Below, piece by piece: positions 34,154 to 45,370 of a stretch of 64,000 nucleotides of DNA (positions are counted from its first letter, which is position 1; each line of letters begins with the position of its first letter). The position numbers were made by a program, and so were the translations under genes. The notes beneath the pieces are model-generated. The model was not told the DNA's origin. It made no database searches and saw only the letters and a list, made by a program, of their open reading frames with translations. Source of the DNA: Heterohyrax brucei (taxonomy: Eukaryota > Chordata > Mammalia > Hyracoidea > Procaviidae). Location: contig CM053142.1 in the NCBI GenBank assembly GCA_028571685.1, positions 72,503,296 to 72,567,295 of the forward strand, written 5' to 3'.

Positions 34154-35092
34154 GTGAGTTCCCCAACCCTTGGCCTCCCTGTGATGCTGTGGTTGTGTAC
34201 AGTGCTCTGGAAACACTGTCATCCAGTGCAGTGGTCCAGGGAGAGACCAGTAATAACATTTAGGGGACAGTTGCTGAGTACAACACTATGTCCACACTTT
34301 TCAGAGACTTACACATTTCAGGTCTTAGTACCCCACATGAGTGGATACCACAGTTGTTCCCATTTTACAGATGTGGAAGCTGAGGCTCATAAAGGTTAAG
34401 GGCTGGTTTGTGGGTGTTGCACATTTTTGGGATGTTCAAAGATGTGTTTCCCTTCAATAAGGAGAAGGGACTTTAATGTTCCCCTATCTCAGTGTGCTCA
34501 TATGCAAGGCAGATTCCTCCCTCCCTCTGAGACAGCAGGCTGTCTTCCCTGGGTTTCTGTAACCCCATGGTGAGGAGGTAGGGGGAATCATAAGCTTGTG
34601 GCCTAGCTGATTCTGAGGTCTCTAGATACCACAGAAGTCAATAGGGTGTTTTACTGGAGGTCAACATGGTCAAAGAAGGTAGCAGGGGTCCCACAAGCTC
34701 AGGGTGTGGTTTGAGCATAATCTGTAGGCCCTGGAACCACATGGAATCATCACCTCCTTTGGAGGCACTGGACTACCTGGAGCTCTCATGCCTCAGTCTC
34801 ATGCTGGAGGCTCTGGGGGTTTGAGGGTGGTCCCCTCAACTGTTCTAAGCACCAGTGGGTGTTTCTGGCCCAGATCAATCCCTAATTCTCCTCCAGGACC
34901 CTCACTCTGCCCTTCTGGTGTCTGGTCCAGGAAACCTCAGAGTTGGCTGTGTTTGGGCTGGGGTTTGAGGAGGGAGGGGCAAGAAGTGGACCATCCTCTC
35001 TTGGCCTGAGGTCCTGCTGGTGGGACCCAGCTTGCTACCAGGTGGCCCTCAAGTGCAGGTGACAGATGCTCCTCCGGAACACTTTTTTCCAG
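34154..35092 (+). other. Intron of the ZDHHC11-like pseudogene
   Basis: Donor gtgagt at 34154 and acceptor 'acttttttccag' ending at 35092. No repeat was recognised. Confidence 0.6.
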
Positions 35093-35194
35093 GGTCATGA
35101 GAGCCAGACACTGCAGGGCCTGCAGCAAATGCACAGCAGGTTTTGACCATCACTGCAAGTAGCTGAACAACTGTGTGGGCCGCAGGAATTACTG
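35093..35194 (+). pseudogene. ZDHHC11-like exon: DHHC catalytic domain with stop
   Basis: The exon is 102 bp (34 codons), the length I expect for this exon in ZDHHC1/11. It reads 'RARHCRACSKCTAGFDHHCK', then a stop, then 'LNNCVGRRNYW'. DHHC is at 35145-35156, so the active-site Cys codon is intact. TAG at 35160-35162 replaces the nearly invariant Trp codon, one base change from TGG. Zinc-binding Cys and His are otherwise present. The donor 'tactg/gtgagc' is good, and the phase with the exons on both sides is correct. Confidence 0.9.
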
Positions 35195-36604
35195 GTGAGC
35201 CTGGTCATGGGTGAGTGCACAGGGAGTCAATAGCCCCATTTCCTGCAAAGCAGGAGTTCAGTTCCACACACAGGAGGCTCGTCTGGGGGTTCAGAAAACC
35301 CACTCAGGGTATAGTCACTCTTGTACATGCTCAGTTAGCGTCTTAGAACCAGCACATTGGTGTTCAAACCACAGGAACACAGGAACTCCCTTCCTTCTTG
35401 CCTGGAAATCCCTGTTACGGGTCCTCTCTACAGGGGGCACAGAAAGGACCAGGGCTGAGGGGTGCTGAGCTCACTGTTCTAGAGTGTCTGCTTCTGTCCA
35501 ATGAGGCTCTGAGCTCCTAGAACAGCAGTTAAAGCAGTCACATGGTGAGACAGAGAAGGCAGTTACAGAACACAGATCATTCCAAGAAAGTGGGCCTGGG
35601 GCAGAGGGGCCTGTCCAGTCATCAGCTGCAGCTCTAGGTTGTGAGGGGAAGGAAAATGAAGCCCTTAGATGACAGGCTGCACCTGTCTGAGGACAGCTTG
35701 GTCTCATGATCTACAGGACCCTGATACACCAGGCTCAGTTTGTGAATCCTCTCAGGGCATCGAAGAGCTGCACAGCTCTCAGATGGTCAGGTTCATTGTT
35801 CACCTACCCTGCACTACAAAGAAAAGGTCATAGCTGGGTGCTGGCACTAGGTTTCTAGGGTCCTGTGTGGCGAGAGGGGCCTCCAGGGGACCATGTGTCT
35901 GGACATGTTCCCTGGAGATGTGATTCCATTTGCTCCTCTGCTGTTCTGCACAACATGGGCTCAGAGTCCCTGAATGCAGACAGGTCCATGAGGCCAGATA
36001 AGAATGCAGATGCCTCCTTCCGGTGACAAGGTACATGCCCTTATGGACAGCAGTATATGCCAAGGATCTGACTACTGAACCACCACCACCAGAGCTGCAT
36101 GGGAAAGGCACCTCAAACAGACTTTCTGGGCCTCCTGCCCCGTGGGGGGGGGGTGAGGACATGTGGTCAGGGTGGTAAGCAGCCTCATGATGATATTCTG
36201 GCCCCTCCTGCAGGCACCTAGATAGCCACCTGGCACTGCTTGTCACCACATGGCTCTGGTTCTCAAGCCCAGACACCCTTCAGGGAGGCTCTGTCTTGGA
36301 ACAAGGTAGGAGTGTACGGCCGTGTCATGAGGAGAGTGGACGGGCCAAGAACCTGGACAGTGCCGAGGCAGTAGGATGCCAGCTGGAAGCACATGCCACA
36401 TGCCACAGTCTCCGGACATCATAGGAGATGACCCGTGCTCCTCACAGTCAGGTGGGTGCAGCTGGTTTTTACAGCAGAGAAGGCAGGGTGGGGGTGAGGC
36501 CACGAGCTGTGGAGCAGGAAACTGTCTGCATCCTCGTGCTAGCAGCCTTGAGTGAGGTGAGTCTGCCTTGTCTCAGGGCTCTTGTCTCTGCTTCTGTTCC
36601 GCAG
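35195..36604 (+). other. Intron of the ZDHHC11-like pseudogene
   Basis: Donor gtgagc at 35195 and acceptor 'gcttctgttccgcag' ending at 36604. The opposite-strand frames 35800-36276 and 36243-36503 show no domain and are treated as chance. Confidence 0.6.
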
Positions 36605-36730
36605 GTGGTGCTTCACATCTGTGGCCTCAAGCGTGGCCTGCCTCCTCTGCCCGCTGGCCATCTCCCTGTGCATTCTCTTCCAGCTCTGGTAGACCAGGAG
36701 GCGCTGAGCTCTGGCCCCCGTTTCAGAAGT
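36605..36730 (+). pseudogene. ZDHHC11-like exon: TM3 region, frameshifted
   Basis: It reads in phase from the previous exon as 'WCFTSVASSVACLLCPLAIS' and 'LCILFQLW', then TAG at 36690-36692. Shifting frame by one at that point gives 'VDQEALSSGPRFRS', which aligns with the family's loop after TM3. A 1-bp indel is therefore more likely than a simple stop. The 3' splice edge is unclear. Confidence 0.8.
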
Positions 36731-37029
36731 GTGTTGTGGTACTGTTCTTGCATTACTTCAGCCTGGGGTGACTCACTGTTTAGAGCTGGCCTCTTAGCCC
36801 TACCCTGCAGCCACCACTCCAGGCAAAGGGTTCTTGGTGCGGGAGCCAGGCAGCCTGACTTTCCCTGCAGGCCGGTTGGCCGGCCGTGGCCTGAGCGGAA
36901 AGACGCCTTGAGGGTCCTCATTCATGCTCCCCGGCAGGCAGCAACCTGAAATGAAGGCAGCCATCGGTGTCCAAACTTGACCCCACAGCTCATCAAATGT
37001 CCTTGAGCTGGACTCAGGCCATGCTGGTG
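36731..37029 (+). other. Intron sequence of the ZDHHC11-like pseudogene
   Basis: GC-rich, no exon or repeat recognised. Confidence 0.4.
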
Positions 37030-37690
37030 ATGGTGTGCCAGCAGGGCCACTCTCCCTGTCCACTGCCCTCCCCTCACTCCCCACTCCCCATCTCCATTCT
37101 CTCCACCTCTGTTACCCTGTACACCCCTGTACACATCTCTCCAGCCTCAGCCACTCCTCGTCCACCTCCATCCACTGCGCATCAGCCTCATCCTCCCTCT
37201 GCACCCTCATCTACACCCCATGCACACGCCACCCTCTTCACAGACACTCCCTGTCCACTGTGTCCACTCACTGTACATCCTCATCAACTTTCCAGTCTCC
37301 CTACATCTGCTCATCTCTCCTGTCCATTCCCAGTCACCCTGCCCACCTGAGTCCACTCTCTCTTCAGTTCTTGCCCTCTTGTCAATTCCCCATCAACGTG
37401 TCAGCTCTTTTCTCCACTCCCTATTTACCCTTGTCCACTGCCTGTCCACACTGACCACTCTTCAGTCCACTTTTGGTTCAATTCTCATCCATACCTCTAC
37501 ACCTCTTCCAATTCCCAGAGACTCTCCATTCACCCTGCCCACACCCTGTCAGCCTGAATGCACCCCATCCACCTCCGACCACCCTGAACAGCCCCATCCA
37601 CTGCCTGTCCACCCACGCACACTCCCCACCCACCTCCGTCCGTCTCATACACCCCTGCCCGCTCCACACTGAAACATCACAGCTCCCGCC
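37030..37690 (+). repeat. C-rich degenerate minisatellite (ccctgtccac-type)
   Basis: The 660-bp tract is almost free of G. It is built from variants of 'ccactccctgtccac', 'ccacctccatccac' and 'caccctgcccac' with irregular spacing. The long stop-free frames here, such as 37220-37672, result from composition. It lies in an intron of the pseudogene. Confidence 0.7.
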
Positions 37691-37705
37691 TTACCTCTGA
37701 CACAT

Positions 37706-37852
37706 GTCACGGATAAGATCACCTGGCTATTCCTTCTTCCCTTCCTGGCCATAATGGTGAAGGTCCCTGCACTCCTGACCATGCGGGCAGCAGTGCTGCT
37801 GCTGGTCATCTGAGTTCTCCTCCCCCTTGGCTACCTCCTGGCTTTCATGTTT
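37706..37852 (+). pseudogene. ZDHHC11-like exon: TM4
   Basis: The frame reads 'ITWLFLLPFLAIMVKVPALL', then 'TMRAAVLLLVI', a TGA at 37811-37813, and 'VLLPLGYLLAFMF'. This is collinear, without gaps, with the long hydrophobic TM4 exon of ZDHHC11 that starts with an N/ITWL motif. The acceptor and donor are not clearly preserved, so the edges are approximate. Confidence 0.75.
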
Positions 37853-39050
37853 ACATCTGTGCCTTCCACCACCCCACTTTAGGTTGGTTGGGGTCTGTGC
37901 TCCTCCTGTCCACAAATGACCTGTGGATGACAAGTGGAAGGAAGGCTTCCGCTCCCAGAGCCCTGTGACTGGGCACTGTTTAGAGCCTCATGACCTGGGA
38001 GGCAGTGGCCGTGATAACTGCTGTGTTCACAGTCTCTCAACTTTCTGGGCCCATGGCTGAAGACTGTTGTTTTAGGAAGTGACTTAGGCCTGACAGTGTC
38101 AGGGGTCAGCTCTGGTCCCCAAGAGCAGCATTTTCCTACAGAGTCCCTGGTGGCCTGATCAAACTGTCCTTAATGTACTGAGCTTGCCTCAGTTTTTTTT
38201 CAAAACACAGAGGGAAGAGCAGGTGAACAGATGAGCCACTGTATGGGCCATAGAAGCAACCCTCAAACTGTGGACACGTCTAGCAAACTTCTCTGAGCGG
38301 GTAGTGTAGTTTTTGAACTGATCCAAGCAGGTCATGAGGCCTTTCTCTGATCTGTTCATCAGTCGTCACTTGATACCCCACCCTCAGAAGCTTTCCCAAG
38401 GGTCCTCCTAGGTTGTCCCCAGGGCAGGGCCTGGGGGCCCAGCGAGAGATAACCATGGACATGCTTTTTTTTTTTCACAACCACCTGGTAACACTGGCTT
38501 GAATTGCTGTTGTTGGGGCCACAGGGCACAGACCTGCCCCCTAGATGCACAAATTTCCCCTTCTATCTCCTGCCACTGAGACTGCCTGTGAGGTCAGATA
38601 ATGAGTCTGGACTGAGTCACTGTTTCCATCCCATGGAGAACTTACACTCCACCCCTACATGGCTTCACGGTCCCTTGAAATCAGCAGAGTAGACCATGTC
38701 CCCACTGTGGGGAGAAGAAACAAGAGTCTTAGAGAGGTTAAGTGGCAAGGCACACAGATGACAGTGCACTTCACTGCAGGAGAGTTTGGGGCTGGGCCAG
38801 CAGGTAGACAGGTTAAGAGCAGGTGCTCTCAAAGGCTGTGAGGGCACTGGGGTGGCAGGGACTCACCTCTGCCCCATGCACGTGGCAGGTCAGCAGGACC
38901 ACAGGCTGTCAGTTACACCTCCAGGCCTGATGCTGTCAGGCGCATGGGGGCCAGTCCAGGGAGTGTCAACTGTGCTGAGGAGTCGTGCCCACATGAGCCA
39001 TTGATGGGGGATGGTGACTCCTGGCCTTTTTCCTTTTCCTTTCTTCCTAG
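37853..39050 (+). other. Intron of the ZDHHC11-like pseudogene
   Basis: It ends with a strong polypyrimidine acceptor, 'tttcttcctag'. No repeat or additional exon was recognised. Confidence 0.5.
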
Positions 39051-39157
39051 GGGCCAAGGTGTTGATCCCACTTGAATATTTAAAACAGTCTAGAAAACGA
39101 CTAGGAAAATCACACCACCACTGTGCCAAATGGAAGAAGGACATGCTCAAGTATTAA
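39051..39157 (+). pseudogene. ZDHHC11-like exon: cytosolic segment after TM4
   Basis: The frame reads 'GAKVLIPLEYLKQSRKRLGK', 'SHHHCAKWKKDMLKY', then TAA at 39155. The start matches the family's K-A-K...T-F-E-Y segment after TM4 by position and pattern. The acceptor is canonical with a long pyrimidine tract. It is unclear whether the TAA would be a true end or a decay stop, since the known proteins extend further. Confidence 0.7.
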
Positions 39158-39269
39158 ATGTTCCTCTGTGTCACCACTGGTGTGTATCATGGGTGTCAAC
39201 ACTACCCAGAGTGGTCACGTGTCTGCAATTCCCTTCCTTGGCTCTTTCATTGCACTACTATATACACAA

Positions 39270-39272
39270 CTC

Positions 39273-39315
<43 letters not shown>

Positions 39316-39650
39316 CAGGAGAGAACGTGTATGCAGGTATGTGCATACGTCAGTGTGAGTGTGACTGTGTGTGAGGTTATGTTTGATGATGTATGCATGT
39401 GACAGTGTATGTGAGGATATGTAAGAGTGGGACAGTTGTGAGTGTGTAAGAGAGTGTGTGAGTGTATGTGTACATGCATGTGTACCAATGTAATTTCCTA
39501 TATGTTAGCATGTTTGTGTGCACATATTTGCCAGAATGAGAGTGCGTGTGCACGACTGAATGTGGGGGTGTGGGTGTGGGTATGAGTGTTTCTAAGTATG
39601 TGAAGTTGTGAGTGTGCATGTCTGTGGGAGTGTACTGTGTGGTTTCTCTG
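39270..39650 (+). repeat. (TG)n/(AG)n microsatellite and TG-rich tract
   Basis: A perfect (TG)n then (AG)n run at about 39273-39316 is followed by ~330 bp of imperfect 'gtgtgagtgtatgtg' repeats. A similar tract precedes the paralogous block at 55480-56050. Confidence 0.9.
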
Positions 39651-39655
39651 TCCAC

Positions 39656-40440
39656 TCCTCAATCAAGTCAGGAGGACTGACTCCTTTGGGGCATGTCCTT
39701 CTCTGCAGCCGTTCCAGATAACTTTCCAGCAGCTCTAGTTGATGTTTGGAGCAGGATTTTTTTCATTGCAAGTCTCTGAAAATTCGGGGTGACTCCTTCT
39801 TCCCCTTGACAGAGGGCTCAGAGAGTGGGAATCACACAGAGGGTTGCTGGTAATCAATGACATACAGGAAAGGGGTTGACGTTGTAAGCAACTTCTTTTC
39901 CCTGATTGTACTTCTACTGAAAATTTGCAGGCACAGTGAAGAGTCTCTGTCATGACCTCATTTTGTCCCTGTACAGACTCAGGCACTAAAATTTCTCCTC
40001 ATGTCAAGCCATGAGCAAGAAGCCATAGGTTCTCCCTGCTGCCACAGTCAGAGAGATCCTGTGTTCCTATCCCGTTTGTCCGGAACAGCGCCACTCAACG
40101 CCTGGTACACTGGACTGATCAGTAAGCATCCCACTGACTCTCGATGTATCTTGGGTTGGGTGATGAATTGTACAGGTAACCCACACTTAACCCACCACGA
40201 TTTTCTGTCGGATCCAGAAAAGTGAGTTTTGCACCATGTTTAGTTCCCACCTAGAATCATAGGGGAATCCAGAATGACAGTGAGGAAAAGACATTTTGTT
40301 CATTGCTTACAGCTTGGTAAAGAACTCCATCTGAAAATAATGGGACTTTCCTGAGCAAAGCCTCTAATCCTAGTGAGCATCGTTCTGTTCTCTACAAATC
40401 CCAGAAGTAGTGGTCTTGATTCTCTTGTCTTTAATACTTC
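39656..40440 (+). repeat. Duplicated block C, copy 1
   Basis: Paralogous to 56090-56850. Shared runs include 'actcaggcactaaaa', 'ccatgagcaagaagccata' against 'ccatgaagaagaagccata', 'aagaactccatctga', and 'gggac/tttcctgagcaaagcctct' against 'ctatactgaacaaagcctct'. No coding frame is conserved between the copies. Confidence 0.75.
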
Positions 40441-41484
40441 GCGATGCTTTAAGTGAACATTTAAAATCCAAATGAATTTGTCATATCACAACTTGCACAC
40501 ACACACACATAGCTATGTAACTCTAACTGTTCTCCCCACCCTTCGACAGCACACTCTTCCTGGCCACCCTGTATTTCCTGGGTCCCTGCAACCAGCTCCT
40601 AGCCCTCCCCACCCTCGCATCCTGCCACTGGACAGCAGCTGTTCAGTTAGCCTCACGTGTCTACTAAAGCCAAGGAGCGCAGTCTGTGCCAGTATTATTT
40701 TATTTCTTATAGTCTAGCAGAATCTTTGAAAGGTTGAGTTTGGGACCGGTTTCAACTCTAGGCTAACACACAGTCCCACGGGCCATGTCTTTCAGGGAAC
40801 CTTGAGTCTGTCAAGCCACCAGGTCTACTCTTTTAACACAGTTCTAGTCTGCGCATCCATTTTTCTCCTGCTACATCAGGGACTCCGTATTGTATTTCCT
40901 GTCAGGACAGTCATTGGTGGTGGCCAGGCACCATCTAGTTCTTCTGGTCTCATGCTAAGGTGTCTTCAGAGCATACCACCCTGTCTATCCCTTGGGTTCA
41001 TATTTTCCTCACGTCTTTTATGTCTTTCATTCGTCTCTGCTCCAGATGGGTTAAGACTAGTTGATGCTACTTAGATGGTGACTTGCTAGCCCTTGAGAAC
41101 CGAGACATCACTCGCCAAAGAGGGATGCAGAATATTTTCATTAAAAAACTTGGTTAAGCCAGTTAACCTAGATTGCCCTTGAAATCTCGGTCCCTAGAAC
41201 CCTGTCTCTGCTGGCCTGCCTTCAAAGTGTTGGCTTACATTCAGGAAACTTCTTAGCTTTAGGTTTAGTCCAGCTGTGCTGACCTCCTTTCTACTATGTG
41301 CTATCACTCCCTTCACCCAACCCAATTCCTATCTACTGTCTAATCTACCAACATCCCTTTACCTCCCTCCCCAACCTCATAAACTTCAAAGACTTGTTCT
41401 TCTGTATTTAAACATTTTCTTTAATCCTTATACTAGTGATCTCATACAGTGTTTTTTCCTTTGCAACTGACTAATTTCATTCAG

Positions 41485-41641
41485 GAAACCCTGGTGGCGT
41501 AGTGGTCAAGTGCTACAGCTGCTAACCAGAAGGCTGGCGGTTGAAATGCACCAGGCACTCCTTGGAAACTCTCTGAGGCAGTTCTACTCTGTTTATAGGG
41601 TTGATATGCGTCAGAATTGACTCGATGGCACTGGGTATTTT
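41485..41641 (+). mobile_element. AfroSINE with target duplication
   Basis: It starts 'gaaaccctggtggcgtagtgg' (A box) and contains 'gctggcggttgaaatgc' (B box) and the tail 'cagaattgactcgatggcac'. It is flanked by 'aatttcattcag' at 41473-41484 and 'aatttcactcag' at 41642-41653. It is the best-preserved AfroSINE in the window and lies in the host L1. Confidence 0.95.
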
Positions 41642-43771
41642 AATTTCACTCAGCATAATGTCCTCAGCATTACTCCACATTCTGAGATAACACCTTCGCT
41701 GTTCTTTATCATTGCCTGGTATCACACTGTGTGACTATACCAGAGTCTGTTTATCCTTTCGTCTTTTGAGTCCATCTGTTTGCTGTTGAGGACTGTGTCT
41801 CTAAACCTTGGTGTGCATGTGTCTGTTTGAGCAATAGCCCTTATTTCTCTAGCATATAGTCCAAGAAGTAGATTGCTGGATCCTACTGTATTTCTATTTC
41901 CAGCTTTTCAAGAAAGAGCCAGATTGATTTCCCAAGTGGTTGTACCATTTTACATTCCCAGCATCAGTGTAGACATGCTGCAGTCTCTCCACATCCCCTC
42001 CAACATTTATAATTTTGTGCTTTGGGGATGAATGCCAGCCTTGTTGGGGTGGAGATGGTATCTCACTGCAGTTTTGATTTAGATTTCTCTAATCGCTAAT
42101 GATTGTGAGCATTTCCTCATATATCTCTTAACCACTTGATGTCTTCTTTGAAAAGGTGCCTGTTTCTACCCTTGACCCTTTTTTTAATTGGGTTATTTGC
42201 CTTTTTGTTGTTGAAGTTTTGAAGTATCTTATAGATTATGATGATTTGTTGCTGATTAAATTGGTGGAAGCCTTTTTTCCCCAGCTCGTAGGTTGTCCTT
42301 TCACTCTTTTGGCAAAATGTTTGGATAACCATAAGGAATTTTTAGGAGTTTCACAGTTACTTAATTTCTCTTCTGCTGTTTGCATATGTTAGTAATATTT
42401 TATAGTCCGTTTATGCTGTATAATTAGGATTTCCTGGATTGGCCCTTTTTCCATGATCTTTATTGTATTAAATTTTATATTTAGGTCTTTAATCCATTGT
42501 TAGTTATTTTTGATGCACAAAGTAAGAAATATATCTTGTTTCATTTTGGAGGAGATGGATATTCAGTTATGCCAGCACCATTTGTGAAAGAGACCTTTTT
42601 GTGAAAGAGACTTTCTTGTGAAAGAGACTTTGGATTTTTGTCAAATAACAGCTGCTAATAGCTGGATGATAATTATATCTGGATTCTCAATTCTGTTCCA
42701 TTGATCTATGTATGTTTTGGTACCAGTATCATGCTAATGTAATAGGTTCTAAAGTTGGGTAGTCTGAGTCCTCCCACTTCAGTTTTCTTCTTCATTAATA
42801 GCTTAATTATCTAGGGCTTCTTCTCTTGCTATGTGAAGCTGGTGATTTGTTTCTCTATTTCATTTAAAAAATGCTATTGGAATTTGTATCGGGATTGCAC
42901 TGCATCTGTAGACCACTTTGGGTGGAACAGACATTTCATGATGGTAAGTCTTCCTGTCTGTGAGCAAGGTAGGTTTCTCCACTTATGTAGGTCTCTTTTG
43001 GTTTCTTAGATTTATTGCTAAGTATTTTATCTTCTTGTGGGCTATTGTAAACAGCATCGATTCAGCAAATTTTCTCTTTGATGTTCTTTCTGTTGGTGTA
43101 AAGGAATCCAACTGATTTGTGTATGTTTACCTTGATACTTGGCTCAACTCTTCTAGCAGGTTCAGTAGTTTCTTTGTGGATTCTTTGGGTTTTTTTCTGT
43201 GTATAAGATCATATCATCTACCAACTGAGATGCTTTTATTTCTTCCTTATCAATTTAGATGTCCTTTATGTCTTTATCTTGCCTGATTGTTCTGTCTCCT
43301 ACCTCCAGCACTATGTTGAATAAAAGTGGAGACAAAGGGCATCATTGTCTGGTTACTGTTCTCAGGGGGAATACTTTCAGACTCTCTCCATTTAGGATGA
43401 TGTTGGTTGCTGGCTTTGTGTAAATGCCCTCTGTCAGGTTGAGGAATTTCCCTCTGTTCCAGTTTTGTTGAGAGTTTTTACTATAAATGGGAACTGGACT
43501 TTATCACATGCCTTTTCTGCATCTATTGATAAAATCGAGTGTTTACTATCTTTTATTTCTGGGGTTGATTACATTCTTTTTTTTTTTTTTTTTCCTAATG
43601 GTGAACCATCCTTGCATCCCTAGTAAGAATCCCACTTGGTCATGGTGAATTATTTGTTGATATATTGTTGAATTCTACTAGCTAGAATTTTCTTGAAGAG
43701 TTTTGCATCTCAGTTCATGAAAGATATTGGTCTGTAATTTTCCCTTCTTGTACTGTCTTTACCTGCTTTGG

Positions 43772-43937
43772 TAACCCTGATGGCACAGTGGCTAAGTGCT
43801 ATGTCTGCTAACCAAAAGGTCAACATTTTGAATCTGCCAAGCACTCCTTGGAAACTCTACAGAGCAGTTCTGCTCTGTCCTGTAGGGTCACTATGAGTAG
43901 GGATCAACTCAATAGCAGTGAATTTAGTTTTCTTGGT
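43772..43937 (+). mobile_element. AfroSINE with diverged target duplication
   Basis: It has 'taaccctgatggcacagtgg', 'aaccaaaaggtcaacatttt', 'gggtcactatgagtag' and the tail 'tcaactcaatagcagtg'. It is flanked by 'tttacctgctttgg' (43758-43771) and 'tttacctggttttgg' (43938-43952). It lies within the RT part of the host L1. Confidence 0.9.
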
Positions 43938-45370
43938 TTTACCTGGTTTTGGTATCAGGGTTATTCAGCCTTCATAGAATGAGTGGGGCAGTATTTTTCT
44001 ATGCTCTCAAATACCTTTAGTAATAGTGGTGTTAACTCTTTACTAAGAGTTTGGTAGAATTCTTCAGTGGAACCATCAGAACAAGTGCTTATTTTTTGGT
44101 TGGGAATTTTTTAACTATTTTTACAATCTCTTCTTCTGTTTGTGTTAGTTTTATTAGGTAGTATGTTTCTAGAAATTTGTCCACTTCCTCTAGGTTTTCA
44201 AATATTCAAGTACAATTTTTTATAGCATTCTGTTATGATTTTTTAAAAATTTCAGTTGGATCTGCTGTCATATCACCTATCTCATTTCTTATAAACGTTA
44301 TTTGCTTCTTCTCCTGTTTTTATCTTGACAGTTTGGCCAAATGTTTATGGAGTCCTTGATCTTTTCAACCAACTAGCTTTTGGTTTTATTAACTCTTCCA
44401 ATCATTTTTCAGTTCGCTAATTCATTTAATTCTAGTCTTATTTTTATCATTTCTTTCTTCTAGTGCCTAAGAGGTGCTTTGGCTGCTGTCTTTCTAGTTG
44501 ATCCAATTATAGGGTTGATTCTTTAACATGTGCTCTCTCTATTTTTTCAATGTGTGCATTTATTGAAAGGAAGTAAACTCATAGCACTGCTTTTGATGTG
44601 TCTCAAATTTTCTATAAGATGTGTTTTCATTCTCATTTGTATCTGTGAATTTCTTTCTCTGTCCATCTGTCTTCTATAAACCAGTAGTTTTTGAGCAAAA
44701 TGTTGTTTAGTTTCCATGTGTTTGATTTTTTTTTACTTTCCTTTTTCTGTTATTGATTTCCACTTTTATGACTTTACAGTCTACAAAGATCCTTTATAAT
44801 ACTTCCATACTTCGAATTTTGCTGAGGATTGCTTTGTGGCCTAATGTGTGGCCAATTCTGGAGAATATTCCATATGTACAGGAGAAAAAAAGTGTAGTCG
44901 GCTATTGTTGGCTGGAGTCTTGTGTATATTTCTAAGGTCAGTTTGGTTGATTATGGCATCTAGATCTTTCATATCTTTATTGAGCTTTTTTCTAGATGTT
45001 CTATCCTTCACTGAAATTAGTGTGCTGAAGACCTACTATATTGTGGAGCTGTTTGTTTCTGTTCGCAATACACTTCAGAGTTTTTTGTTTTCTTTTTAAA
45101 TGTATTTTGAAGACCTGCCATTGGGTATTTAGAGGTTTATTGCGGTTCTGTCCTTCTGCAGTATACTGGGCCCTTAATCTTTACACAGTGTCCTTCCTTA
45201 TCCATTGTGGCAAATTTTACCTTAAAATGTATTTTGCCAGAGATTAATATGATCACTTCTACTTCTTTTGGAATGTTGTTACCTGATAAATTTTTTCCAC
45301 CCTTTGAGTTTTGATTTGTTCATGTCTTTAACTCTAAGATGTGTCTCCTGTAGGCAGCATGTAGGCAGGT

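Larger units (their letters stand above)
31925..39157 (+). pseudogene. ZDHHC11-like: ZDHHC11-like palmitoyltransferase, unprocessed pseudogene
   Basis: Six exon-like segments in family order span 7.2 kb: 31925-32157, 33985-34153, 35093-35194, 36605-~36730, ~37706-37852 and 39051-39157. Working members are four-pass Golgi/ER membrane enzymes that transfer palmitate to cysteines through a DHHC cysteine-rich domain. Here the RVNGWS N-terminal segment, transmembrane blocks, the DPAE-type segment, the DHHC domain and the segment after TM4 are all recognisable. The exon after the 35093 exon joins in phase. Defects are a TAG at 32120, a TAG at 35160 in place of the conserved Trp after DHHC-C-K, a frameshift near 36686 with TAG at 36690, and a TGA at 37811. 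Introns and canonical splice sites show that it is not a retrocopy. ZDHHC1 is the alternative parent; ZDHHC11 fits the DHHC exon better from memory. Confidence 0.8.

Noticed and set aside
35800-36276. 158-codon minus-strand frame inside the pseudogene intron
   Set aside because: No domain is recognised, it lies on the opposite strand to a clear gene remnant, and the region is GC-rich, where long chance frames occur.
37035-37672. Long overlapping open frames of 127-150 codons
   Set aside because: They lie in a G-poor, C-rich minisatellite where stops are rare in all plus frames. The products are low-complexity Ser/Pro/His repeats.
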